From contig DUQT01000142.1 of assembly GCA_012837655.1 (NCBI GenBank), forward strand, positions 1 to 22,227: a stretch of 22,227 nt of DNA, written 5' to 3'. Origin of the DNA: Actinomyces sp. (GTDB lineage Bacteria; Actinomycetota; Actinomycetes; Actinomycetales; Actinomycetaceae). The translations under genes were made by a program, and so were the position numbers. The notes under the pieces are model-generated. The model was not told the origin of the DNA, ran no database searches, and worked only from the letters and a program-made list of their open reading frames with translations. Shown piece by piece: positions 8,721-15,431 of the stretch; positions within the stretch are counted from its first letter, which is position 1, and each line of letters opens with the position of its first letter.

Positions 8721-8782
8721 CTTGTCCGCCTTTCCGAGTTGATAGGGGGTTTCAGTCACCAAATTTGGCAACCGTTCACAAC

Positions 8783-8818
8783 CTCAACGATATGCGCAAC
8801 AATGCGTTATTTGTTGAG
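8783..8818. promoter_or_regulatory. symmetrical nested dyad upstream of cydA
   Basis: Outer arms ctcaac (8783-8788) and gttgag (8813-8818) enclose inner arms cgca (8795-8798) and tgcg (8803-8806), with equal 6-nt spacers and a 4-nt centre. It lies 63-98 nt upstream of the chosen cydA start. It could be an operator or a hairpin in the cydA leader; nothing distinguishes these. Confidence 0.35.
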
Positions 8819-8875
8819 TACGCTCCAAAGCTAGCGCGTTTTTTCTGACAACGTGTGGAAAAACGCCGAATAAAG

Positions 8876-8891
8876 AGGGCCCAAAGGTCCT
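8876..8891 (-). promoter_or_regulatory. DevR-box-like palindrome upstream of cydA
   Basis: On the minus strand AGGACCTTTGGGCCCT is an imperfect palindrome (AGGACC / GGCCCT, five of six pairs). Against the published DosR core GGGACT-WW-AGTCCC it matches about 10 of 14 positions. A DevR-like regulator is encoded in this window, so cydA control through this box is plausible. The match is only moderate. Confidence 0.3.
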
Positions 8892-9069
8892 AGATTTCCA
8901 TAACAATTTGGTAACAACGCCGCCAAATTAGGAAACCCTCCTGTTATCTATTATGAATTTGTGAATTTCGCCTCATGGTTCCGAGGTGTGGTTCGGTAGA
9001 AATTTGGTGGGTTCGGCACATTTATTTCAATGTGGAAATTATCTCAAGTGGGACGACGGGCAAATCGTG

Positions 9070-9078
9070 TGCCATAAT
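9070..9078 (+). promoter_or_regulatory. possible extended -10 promoter of rne
   Basis: TGCCATAAT fits an extended -10 element (TGn plus CATAAT, five of six matches). No convincing -35 lies upstream. Transcription from about 9085 would give rne a leader of about 175 nt. Confidence 0.35.
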
Positions 9079-9084
9079 TCTACC

Positions 9085-9259
9085 TAGATGGACTTTCGGC
9101 ATATCACGAAAGTGGCGTTGCCGGGTTGATGTTTGCTCCCCGTTTCAACGCCTGTGCAACACGCGAATATTGGCGTGGCACCGCAAAAGTTTCCGTCTGT
9201 GGAAGACGGCGTGGCGGGCGCTCGATATGGAGCTACCGCCCACTAACTGGAGAAAGCTT
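9085..9259 (+). promoter_or_regulatory. hairpin-rich leader of rne
   Basis: Five stem-loops lie between the likely promoter and the rne start: actttcg/cgaaagt (9092-9098, 9107-9113); ggcgttg/caacgcc (9114-9120, 9146-9152), abutting the first; cacgc/gcgtg (9160-9164, 9173-9177); ccgtct/agacgg (9193-9198, 9204-9209); and a two-part stem ggcgg/ccgcc with gctc/gagc (9213-9240). The ribosome site GGAG (9249-9252) follows. Enterobacterial rne is autoregulated through its 5' leader, so a similar role is possible. The region is open in the rne frame but does not read like protein. Confidence 0.45.
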
Positions 9260-11716
9260 GTGTCAAAAGAACTAAATGAAGACTCCGCTCAGGGCGGGGA
9301 TGAAAATCCTGCTCGAGAGGAAGTAATGGGTGTTGGCGCACCAATTTTTTCGGGTGCCAACCGTCCCAAAACCAATGAAGAATCGGAAACAAAAGTCCCG
9401 GTAGCTGCTGCCGCCACACTCTTATTCCAAGCTCCTGAAATCGAGCATCCGGCTCCGAGAAAGTCAGATGACTCTGGACGTCGGAATGACCAGAAGTCCA
9501 GGTCTCGTAAAGAGAGCGAGGAAAGGGAACGCGACGACGCTGAGGAGGACTCCGTTTCCTCCGCTGATTCATCGGAATCTTCGGAAACCGCAGAAAGTGC
9601 GCAAAGTGCTGACGACTCCGATGCTCCAATGCAAACTTCGAGGCGAAGGCGCCGCCGTCGGTCGCGCACTGAAAATGACGAGCCTCGCGAGGTCTCTGCT
9701 GACGAAGTCACCGGCGTAAAGGGCTCCACCAGGCTGGAGGCAAAGCGTCGCCGCCGACGCGAGGGGCGACGTGAAAATAAGCGTCGTCAAGTAGTTACGG
9801 AATCTGAGTTCCTGGCCCGTCGCGAGTCGGTCAAACGCGAAATGATTGTGCGCGAAAAGGATGGGCTGAACCAGATCGCGGTCCTTGAGGACGGCCTGCT
9901 AGTCGAGCACTACGTTGCTCGCCGCACCCAGCAGACCATGGTGGGCAACATTTACCTTGGCCGCGTTCAAAACGTACTACCTTCAATGGAGGCAGCTTTT
10001 ATTGACCTGGGCAAGGGACGCAACGCGGTCCTGTACGCAGGTGAAGTGAACTGGGAGGCCGTAGGGCTCTCAGGACGCCCTCGTCGAATTGAACAGGCGC
10101 TGAAGTCCGGAGACGCCGTTTTGGTACAGGTCACGAAGGACCCAATCGGACACAAGGGTGCGCGCCTCACTGCTCAGATAACGCTGGCGGGTCGATTCCT
10201 GGTTCTGGTTCCAGACGGCCAGATGACGGGTATCTCTAGGAAGCTTCCGGAGAAGGAACGCGCGCGACTAAAGAAGTTGCTTTCCAAGATCGTTCCCAAG
10301 GATTCCGGAGTCATCGTTCGCACTGCAGCTGAGGGCGCAACTGAAAAACAACTGCGCGATGACGTCAAGAGCCTTCAGTCCCAGTGGGATGACGTAGTTA
10401 AGAAGCAGCAGAAGTCTCAGAAGGCGCCGGTAATGCTCCGTTCTGAGCCGGAACTTGCGGTGCGGGTGGTGCGCGATGTGTTCACGGAAGACTTCTCTTC
10501 GCTGGTAGTTGAAGGTAACGGCACGTGGAAGACCATCCACGAGTACGTGTCGAAGCTGTCGCCTGACCTCGAAGATCGCCTGCATCACTGGACTAAGAAG
10601 GAAGACGTCTTTAAGGCGCACCGCATCGATGAACAGTTGACCAAGGGAATGGACAACAAGGTTTGGCTCCCGTCGGGCGGTTCCCTAATCATCGACCGCA
10701 CAGAGGCAATGACGGTTGTCGACGTGAACACCGGCAAGTTCATTGGTTCTGGCGGCACCTTGGAAGAAACCGTCACCAAGAACAACCTGGAGGCCGCCGA
10801 AGAAATCGTTCGCCAGCTTCGTCTGCGCGACATCGGTGGGATCATCGTCATCGACTTCGTTGATATGGTCCTGGAGTCCAACCGTGACCTCGTCTTGCGT
10901 CGCCTGGTTGAATGCCTAGGCCGTGACCGCACGCGTCACCAAGTCACGGAGATCACCGCCCTCGGACTTGTCCAAATGACACGCAAACGAGTCGGGGAGG
11001 GCCTTGTTGAGGCGTTCTCGACTCCCTGTGAATGCTGTGAAGGACGCGGCTTTATTGTTCACTCTGAACCTGTTGAAAAGGACAAGTCAGGGCGCGCGAT
11101 CAACGTCAAGAAGAATAAGCAAAAGCAGGAAAATAAGTCCGAATCCGAATCGAAGCCAGACCCGCAGCGCGAAGAAGTGAAGGCCGCGCTTTCCGCGATC
11201 GCAGCGTCGGCGGCTTCGAAACATCAAGAATCCGACGAGGGCGATGCTGACAAGCGCGGAGGGAAGAGGAACTCTGGCCGCAAGTCCAGGTCTAAGAAGC
11301 GCGAGCAGTCCGCCAACGAACAGCAACCTTCCCGCGGCAAGGCCGACGGAACCGATGACAAGTCTCGATCGGGTGGAAGCAAGCCGCAGTCGGATACAGA
11401 CAAGTCGCAGTCTGGGGCAGGTAAGACCGGACCATCCGACAAGCAGGCCGATCAGCAGACGCAGGGAGTCCAGGCGGAACAGTCGGACGAACCGCAGAAG
11501 CCAGTTCGTAAACGAGGCCGCCGCACGGCAACCATGGATGCCGGGAAGCCCCAGGTCAAACTTGACCTACCCGAACCTGTGAAAACCGAGAAGATTGCTC
11601 GACCCGCAGCCCTCAGCCTGGATGACATCCAGCTTCCAAACCCGGAAGACCGGCCCGCGAAAAAGAGCCGGCGAGTAGTGGTTGCGGAACCAGGCACGCC
11701 CTCGACAACTGAATAA
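9260..11716 (+). CDS. rne: RNase E/G family endoribonuclease
   Basis: This endoribonuclease starts mRNA decay and helps process rRNA and tRNA. The 818-residue protein has an acidic then Arg-rich disordered N-terminus (Arg clusters about 128-135 and 163-176), an S1 RNA-binding domain (about 225-305, GNIYLGRVQNVLPSMEAAFIDLG), and the catalytic core with metal-binding Asp488 (VVDVNTGKF) and Asp532 (IVIDFVDM). A Zn-link CECC (590-593) is followed by a long low-complexity Lys/Ser/Gln tail. Flanking disorder around a central core is typical of actinobacterial RNase E. I chose GTG 9260 for its GGAGAAAG ribosome site; the frame is open back to 8975, but that stretch has no family resemblance. The rne-rplU-rpmA-obg order is typical. 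Confidence 0.95.
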   Translation: MSKELNEDSAQGGDENPAREEVMGVGAPIFSGANRPKTNEESETKVPVAAAATLLFQAPEIEHPAPRKSDDSGRRNDQKSRSRKESEERERDDAEEDSVSSADSSESSETAESAQSADDSDAPMQTSRRRRRRRSRTENDEPREVSADEVTGVKGSTRLEAKRRRRREGRRENKRRQVVTESEFLARRESVKREMIVREKDGLNQIAVLEDGLLVEHYVARRTQQTMVGNIYLGRVQNVLPSMEAAFIDLGKGRNAVLYAGEVNWEAVGLSGRPRRIEQALKSGDAVLVQVTKDPIGHKGARLTAQITLAGRFLVLVPDGQMTGISRKLPEKERARLKKLLSKIVPKDSGVIVRTAAEGATEKQLRDDVKSLQSQWDDVVKKQQKSQKAPVMLRSEPELAVRVVRDVFTEDFSSLVVEGNGTWKTIHEYVSKLSPDLEDRLHHWTKKEDVFKAHRIDEQLTKGMDNKVWLPSGGSLIIDRTEAMTVVDVNTGKFIGSGGTLEETVTKNNLEAAEEIVRQLRLRDIGGIIVIDFVDMVLESNRDLVLRRLVECLGRDRTRHQVTEITALGLVQMTRKRVGEGLVEAFSTPCECCEGRGFIVHSEPVEKDKSGRAINVKKNKQKQENKSESESKPDPQREEVKAALSAIAASAASKHQESDEGDADKRGGKRNSGRKSRSKKREQSANEQQPSRGKADGTDDKSRSGGSKPQSDTDKSQSGAGKTGPSDKQADQQTQGVQAEQSDEPQKPVRKRGRRTATMDAGKPQVKLDLPEPVKTEKIARPAALSLDDIQLPNPEDRPAKKSRRVVVAEPGTPSTTE

Positions 11717-11770
11717 AACGTGCGGTGGTGAATCCCACACGCAAACGGGCGTGAAAAACGGGTAAAAAGT

Positions 11771-11799
11771 TTGATTGAAAGGCGCAGATCAAGTATTCT
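11771..11799 (+). promoter_or_regulatory. promoter of rplU-rpmA
   Basis: TTGATT (11771-11776) and TATTCT (11794-11799) are separated by 17 nt, a good housekeeping-promoter match. A perfect palindrome, gatcaag-tatt-cttgatc (11787-11804), sits across the -10. A small hairpin gcgca-tctt-tgcgc (11811-11824) lies near the 5' end of the resulting leader. Confidence 0.65.
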
Positions 11800-11864
11800 T
11801 GATCGTCGGTGCGCATCTTTGCGCGCATTATTAATTTGTAATCTATCGAAAGATGAGCAGCAAC

Positions 11865-12173
11865 GTGGTCTACGCGATCGTCAAGGCCGGCGGCCGACAG
11901 GAGAAGGTGTCCGTCGGTGATGTCGTCGTCGTCGACAAGTTGGCGGGAGAGCCCGGCGATACCGTCGAACTCCAGCCCCTAATGGTAGTCGACGGTGACA
12001 AGGTCACCTCTGATGTGTCCGAACTGGGTAACGTCAAGGTAACTGCCGAAATCGTCGCTCCTAGGAAGGGACCGAAGATTTCGATGGTTAAGTACAAGAA
12101 CAAGACTGGCTACCGCAAGCGCCTAGGTCACCGTCAGAAGCTGACGGAAATCAAGGTAACCGACATTAAGTAG
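11865..12173 (+). CDS. rplU: 50S ribosomal protein L21
   Basis: L21 is a protein of the large ribosomal subunit that binds 23S rRNA. The protein reads MVYAIVKAGGRQEKVSVGD and ends in the basic segment NKTGYRKRLGHRQKLTEIKV, both characteristic. I start at GTG 11865 because family members begin (M)VYAIV; an ATG at 11853 would add four residues but has GAAAG directly against it and no usable ribosome-site spacing. Length (102 residues) is normal. It is followed by rpmA, as in nearly all bacteria. Confidence 0.95.
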   Translation: MVYAIVKAGGRQEKVSVGDVVVVDKLAGEPGDTVELQPLMVVDGDKVTSDVSELGNVKVTAEIVAPRKGPKISMVKYKNKTGYRKRLGHRQKLTEIKVTDIK

Positions 12174-12176
12174 TTC

Positions 12177-12194
12177 TCCTAAAGGTTTTTAGGA
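12177..12194 (+). other. intercistronic hairpin between rplU and rpmA
   Basis: A perfect 7-bp stem tcctaaa/tttagga (12177-12183, 12188-12194) with loop ggtt lies just after the rplU stop. No T tract follows, so it is unlikely to terminate. It may be a processing or stability element. Confidence 0.45.
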
Positions 12195-12215
12195 CTGAGA
12201 GAAAGAAGCTGAACA

Positions 12216-12476
12216 ATGGCAAGTAAGAAGGGACTAGGTTCTTCCAAGAACGGTCGCGACTCTAATGCCCAGCGTCTCGGCGTGAAGCGTTTCGGAGGCC
12301 AGACTGTAAAGGCTGGCGAGATCCTCGTGCGCCAGCGCGGCACTCGCTACCATGCTGGAGACAACGTAGGTCGAGGCAAGGATGACACGCTCTTCGCGCT
12401 AGTATCTGGCGATGTTGAGTTCGCTAACAAGCGCAACCGTCGCGTCGTGAGTGTGGTTGAGGCAGTTTCTGCCTAA
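12216..12476 (+). CDS. rpmA: 50S ribosomal protein L27
   Basis: L27 is a large-subunit protein whose N-terminal tail reaches the peptidyl transferase centre. The 86-residue protein has the signature segments NGRDSNAQRLGVKRFGGQTVKAGEILVRQRGTRYHAG. It begins MASKKG directly, without the cleaved N-terminal extension known from some Firmicutes. It lies 42 nt after rplU in the same operon and is followed by a strong terminator. Confidence 0.97.
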   Translation: MASKKGLGSSKNGRDSNAQRLGVKRFGGQTVKAGEILVRQRGTRYHAGDNVGRGKDDTLFALVSGDVEFANKRNRRVVSVVEAVSA

Positions 12477-12491
12477 CTATTCTTAGAATTG

Positions 12492-12531
12492 TTGAGGGTG
12501 AGCGGGTTTCCCGTTCACCCTCAAAATTTTT
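12492..12531 (+). terminator. intrinsic terminator after rpmA
   Basis: A 15-bp stem, ttgagggtgagcggg (12492-12506) with its complement (12510-12524; one G-T pair), has a ttt loop and is followed by aattttt. This ends the rplU-rpmA transcript and implies that obg has its own promoter or relies on readthrough. Confidence 0.88.
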
Positions 12532-12569
12532 AATAGATTTTGAATGGCCGTCTAACAAGGAGGCCCAAG

Positions 12570-14099
12570 ATGGCGTCGTTTATTGACAGAGTGACCATGT
12601 ACGTTACCGGTGGTAACGGAGGCCGCGGGTGTGTTTCCGTGCGTCGCGAAAAGTACAAGCCGCTCGGTGGACCCGACGGGGGTAACGGCGGCAACGGTGG
12701 GGACGTCATTCTGGAAGTCTCCGACCAAACAACGACCTTGTTGACGTACCACCACGCCCCTCACCAGAAAGCGGAGAACGGCACGCCTGGGCTGGGTGAC
12801 AACGGTGAAGGCAAGAACGGCGAAGACATCATCCTTCCCGTACCAGCCGGCACAGTCGTCAAAGATCAGGCGGGCAACGTCCTCGCTGATCTTGTAGAGC
12901 CGGGTGAACGCCTAACGATTGCGCAGGGCGGGAAGGGCGGCCTTGGAAATGCTGCTCTGGCTTCGCGCAAGCGAAAGGCTCCGGGCTTTGCTCTGAAGGG
13001 GGAGCCGGGCGAGGAGCGCACGGTCGTCCTCGAACTGAAAACCGTCGCTGACGTCGCCCTGGTTGGCTACCCGTCTGCGGGTAAATCATCTTTGATTGCG
13101 GCTATGTCGGCTGCTCGTCCGAAGATCGCGGATTATCCATTCACGACGCTCGTGCCGAATCTCGGTGTAGTGCAGGCCGGCGACACGCGCTACACGGTTG
13201 CTGACGTGCCGGGCCTGATTCCAGGCGCTGCGCAAGGTAAGGGTCTGGGGCTTGAGTTTTTGCGTCACATTGAGCGTTGCGCAGTTATTGTGCACGTCCT
13301 CGACGCGGCAACGTTTGAAACTGATCGCGACCCCGTGTCTGACCTGCGCGTGATTGAGGGCGAGTTGGCCCAGTACAAGTCGGACCTTGGCGAACTGGAA
13401 GGCTATGTGCCGCTGGGGGAGCGTCCGCGCGCGATTGTGGTCAACAAGATTGACATTCCCGATGGTCGCGAAATGGCGCAGATGCAGATGAAGGAACTCC
13501 AAAGTTTCGGCTGGCCCGTCTTCGAGGTGTCTGCAGTTAGCCACGAGGGCTTGAAGGAGCTTTCCTTCGCGCTTGCCGAAATGGTTGAAAAGCACCGTGA
13601 GAACCTACCTGAGCCCGAGCCCGCTCCGACCATTATTCGTCCCACCCCGATCGGTGGATTCGAAAAGTACGAAGAAATTACTGTTCGAAAGATTTCCCAC
13701 AACGGCGAAGACATGTTCCAGGTCCGAGGCCGCAAACCGGAACGTTGGGTTGTGCAGACCGACTTTGCGAACGATGAGGCTGTTGGCTACCTGGCAGACC
13801 GTCTGAACCGGGCCGGTGTGGAAGACATGCTCGTTGAAGAGGGCGCGATGCCGGGCGACCCGGTTGTGATTGGCGACCTTGAAGGCGGCGTCATCTTCGA
13901 TTGGGAGCCCATGATGGAAACCGGTGCCGAGCACCTTGGCCCCCGTGGTTCGGACAGCCGTTTGGATCAGAACTTCCGCCCAACGCGCCGAGAGCGCAAG
14001 GAACGCTTCCACGAGCGCATGGATGCCAAGCAGGCGGCTCGCGATGAGCTGTGGACCGACCGTGAAAGCGGCGTCTGGACAGATCCGAGCGCGCACTGA
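12570..14099 (+). CDS. obg: Obg/CgtA GTPase
   Basis: Obg is an essential GTPase that acts in 50S ribosome assembly and stress signalling. The 509-residue protein has the Gly-rich Obg fold (about 1-158), the G domain with G1 GYPSAGKSS (166-174), G3 DVPG (212-215), G4 NKID (292-295) and G5 SAVS (321-324), and a C-terminal OCT domain (about 365-440) plus a charged tail. Actinobacterial Obg proteins commonly carry the OCT domain and a tail. ATG 12570 is chosen: a strong AAGGAGG site at 12557-12563 precedes it and the product begins MASFIDRV as in the family; an in-frame TTG at 12540 is rejected. Confidence 0.97.
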   Translation: MASFIDRVTMYVTGGNGGRGCVSVRREKYKPLGGPDGGNGGNGGDVILEVSDQTTTLLTYHHAPHQKAENGTPGLGDNGEGKNGEDIILPVPAGTVVKDQAGNVLADLVEPGERLTIAQGGKGGLGNAALASRKRKAPGFALKGEPGEERTVVLELKTVADVALVGYPSAGKSSLIAAMSAARPKIADYPFTTLVPNLGVVQAGDTRYTVADVPGLIPGAAQGKGLGLEFLRHIERCAVIVHVLDAATFETDRDPVSDLRVIEGELAQYKSDLGELEGYVPLGERPRAIVVNKIDIPDGREMAQMQMKELQSFGWPVFEVSAVSHEGLKELSFALAEMVEKHRENLPEPEPAPTIIRPTPIGGFEKYEEITVRKISHNGEDMFQVRGRKPERWVVQTDFANDEAVGYLADRLNRAGVEDMLVEEGAMPGDPVVIGDLEGGVIFDWEPMMETGAEHLGPRGSDSRLDQNFRPTRRERKERFHERMDAKQAARDELWTDRESGVWTDPSAH

Positions 14100-14140
14100 A
14101 TTGGGTTCTAGACTTGGCATAGCTAGTTCTAGGAGTTCGC

Positions 14141-15271
14141 ATGCCTTCTGACAACTTCCGCAAAGGGATTGCTGAAGCTAAACGGGTCGTAATCAAGATT
14201 GGGTCGTCTTCACTCACGCGTGCAGATGGCCGTCTTGACTTGAACCGTATTGATCAGGTTGCGGGGATTGTTGCCCGCATGACAAGGCGCGGCCAGCAGG
14301 TCGTCCTAGTATCTTCGGGTGCCGTTGCCGCGGGAATCGACCCGTTGGGACTTCCCGGGCGGCCACGTGATCTGCCCACCGCGCAGGCATGTGCGGCAAT
14401 GGGGCAGGGTTTGTTGGTTGCCAGGTGGGCGGCGGCGTTTCAGGCGCATTTTCGTCACGTTGCGCAGGTCCTTTTCACTGTCGAGGACGTGATGAGGCGC
14501 GACCATTACAAGAACGCGCGCCAAGCGTTGGAGCGACTCCTACACTTCGGTGTGGTTCCTATCGTTAACGAGAACGACACTGTTTCCACAGCTGATGTCC
14601 GCTTCGGTGATAACGACCGACTGGCCGCCTACGTCTCCCATCTGATTGATGCGGACGCACTGGTACTGCTCACGGATGTGGATGGGCTTTACACAGCTCC
14701 GCCCTCGTCGAAAAACGCCAAATTTATCGAACAGGTGAGTTCCTTAGAGGATCTGAAGGCCGTCGTAACTGACGCGGAAGGGTCCGTCCTAGGCACTGGC
14801 GGCATGACGACTAAGGTGGCCGCGGCCGTTATGGCTGTGGAATCCGGCGTTGAGGTCGTGCTGTGTGCAGCAAATGTGCTCAGTCAAGCTGTGGATGGAC
14901 AGAAGGTGGGGACCTACTTCCCATCGACTGGGAAGCGGCGGCCGTCAAGGACGCTGTGGATTGCGCATGCGGCGCGCTCGCGTGGACAACTCGTCTTGGA
15001 TGACGGCGCTGTGCACGCGATTACGGTGCGCAAGAAGTCGCTTCTACTGGCCGGTGTCCTGGCTGTGCGCGGCGATTTCACGGCCGGCGAGGTCGTTGAA
15101 CTCGTTGGCAGCACGGGACGCGTTGCGCGCGGGATCACGTCCTACGACTCCGACATCGCGGACAAGTTCAAGGGCATGTCCCTCGAAGAACTGCAGCGTG
15201 CCGGCGCGCCGGACACGCGTCCAATCATCCACCGCGACGACATGGCGCTACTAGAGATGCCGCTTCGCTAG
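14141..15271 (+). CDS. proB: glutamate 5-kinase
   Basis: ProB phosphorylates glutamate to gamma-glutamyl phosphate, the first step of proline synthesis, and is usually feedback-inhibited by proline. The 376-residue protein has the amino-acid-kinase domain (VVIKIGSSSLT, VLVSSGAVAAG, NENDTVS, FGDNDRLAAYV, LLTDVDGLY) and a C-terminal PUA domain (about 285-370). ATG follows the TAGGAG ribosome site. It lies 41 nt after obg, a common actinobacterial order. Length is normal. Confidence 0.96.
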   Translation: MPSDNFRKGIAEAKRVVIKIGSSSLTRADGRLDLNRIDQVAGIVARMTRRGQQVVLVSSGAVAAGIDPLGLPGRPRDLPTAQACAAMGQGLLVARWAAAFQAHFRHVAQVLFTVEDVMRRDHYKNARQALERLLHFGVVPIVNENDTVSTADVRFGDNDRLAAYVSHLIDADALVLLTDVDGLYTAPPSSKNAKFIEQVSSLEDLKAVVTDAEGSVLGTGGMTTKVAAAVMAVESGVEVVLCAANVLSQAVDGQKVGTYFPSTGKRRPSRTLWIAHAARSRGQLVLDDGAVHAITVRKKSLLLAGVLAVRGDFTAGEVVELVGSTGRVARGITSYDSDIADKFKGMSLEELQRAGAPDTRPIIHRDDMALLEMPLR

Positions 15272-15272
15272 T

Positions 15273-15332
15273 CGTGGCACCACGCCGCCTGTTCCCAGCG
15301 TTCCAGCCTGCGATCACGCAGTGGGCTTGGAA
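15273..15332 (+). other. structured spacer between proB and proA
   Basis: The 160-nt proB-proA gap holds a bulged hairpin at 15301-15332: ttcca/tggaa, gcc/ggc and tgcg/cgca closing an atca loop. A smaller hairpin, cgtg-gcac-cacg, is at 15273-15284. No T tract follows, so neither is a clear terminator. The rest of the gap shows no confident promoter. Confidence 0.35.
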
Positions 15333-15431
15333 TGCAAGCCACGGCAAGCGAGTTTAGAATCTCTTTAACCTGTGTTCCGCTCAGATGTTTGAACCCGTGT
15401 TCACTGCAACTCTTGTACGTCAAGGAGAATC

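Larger units (their letters stand above)
8759..9007. promoter_or_regulatory. CCAAATT motif family in the cydA-rne intergenic region
   Basis: The 7-mer CCAAATT or its complement occurs at 8759-8768 (as the full palindrome CCAAATTTGG), 8905-8911, 8923-8929 and 9001-9007. The middle two form a perfect dyad, AATTTGG-N11-CCAAATT. The clustering between divergent cydA and rne suggests operators for a dimeric regulator, whose identity is unknown. The motif was found by eye, not by a background-corrected search. Confidence 0.4.

Noticed and set aside
8721..8771. TTG start for CydA giving 17 extra residues
   Set aside because: ATG 8720 has a GGAAAGG site and yields the usual CydA N-terminus.
8975..9259. 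Upstream extension of the RNase E reading frame by 95 residues
   Set aside because: The translation lacks family resemblance, the region holds several hairpins, and GTG 9260 has a good GGAG ribosome site.
12540..12569. TTG start 30 nt upstream for Obg
   Set aside because: AAGGAGG at 12557-12563 directs initiation to ATG 12570, and MASFIDRV is the family N-terminus.
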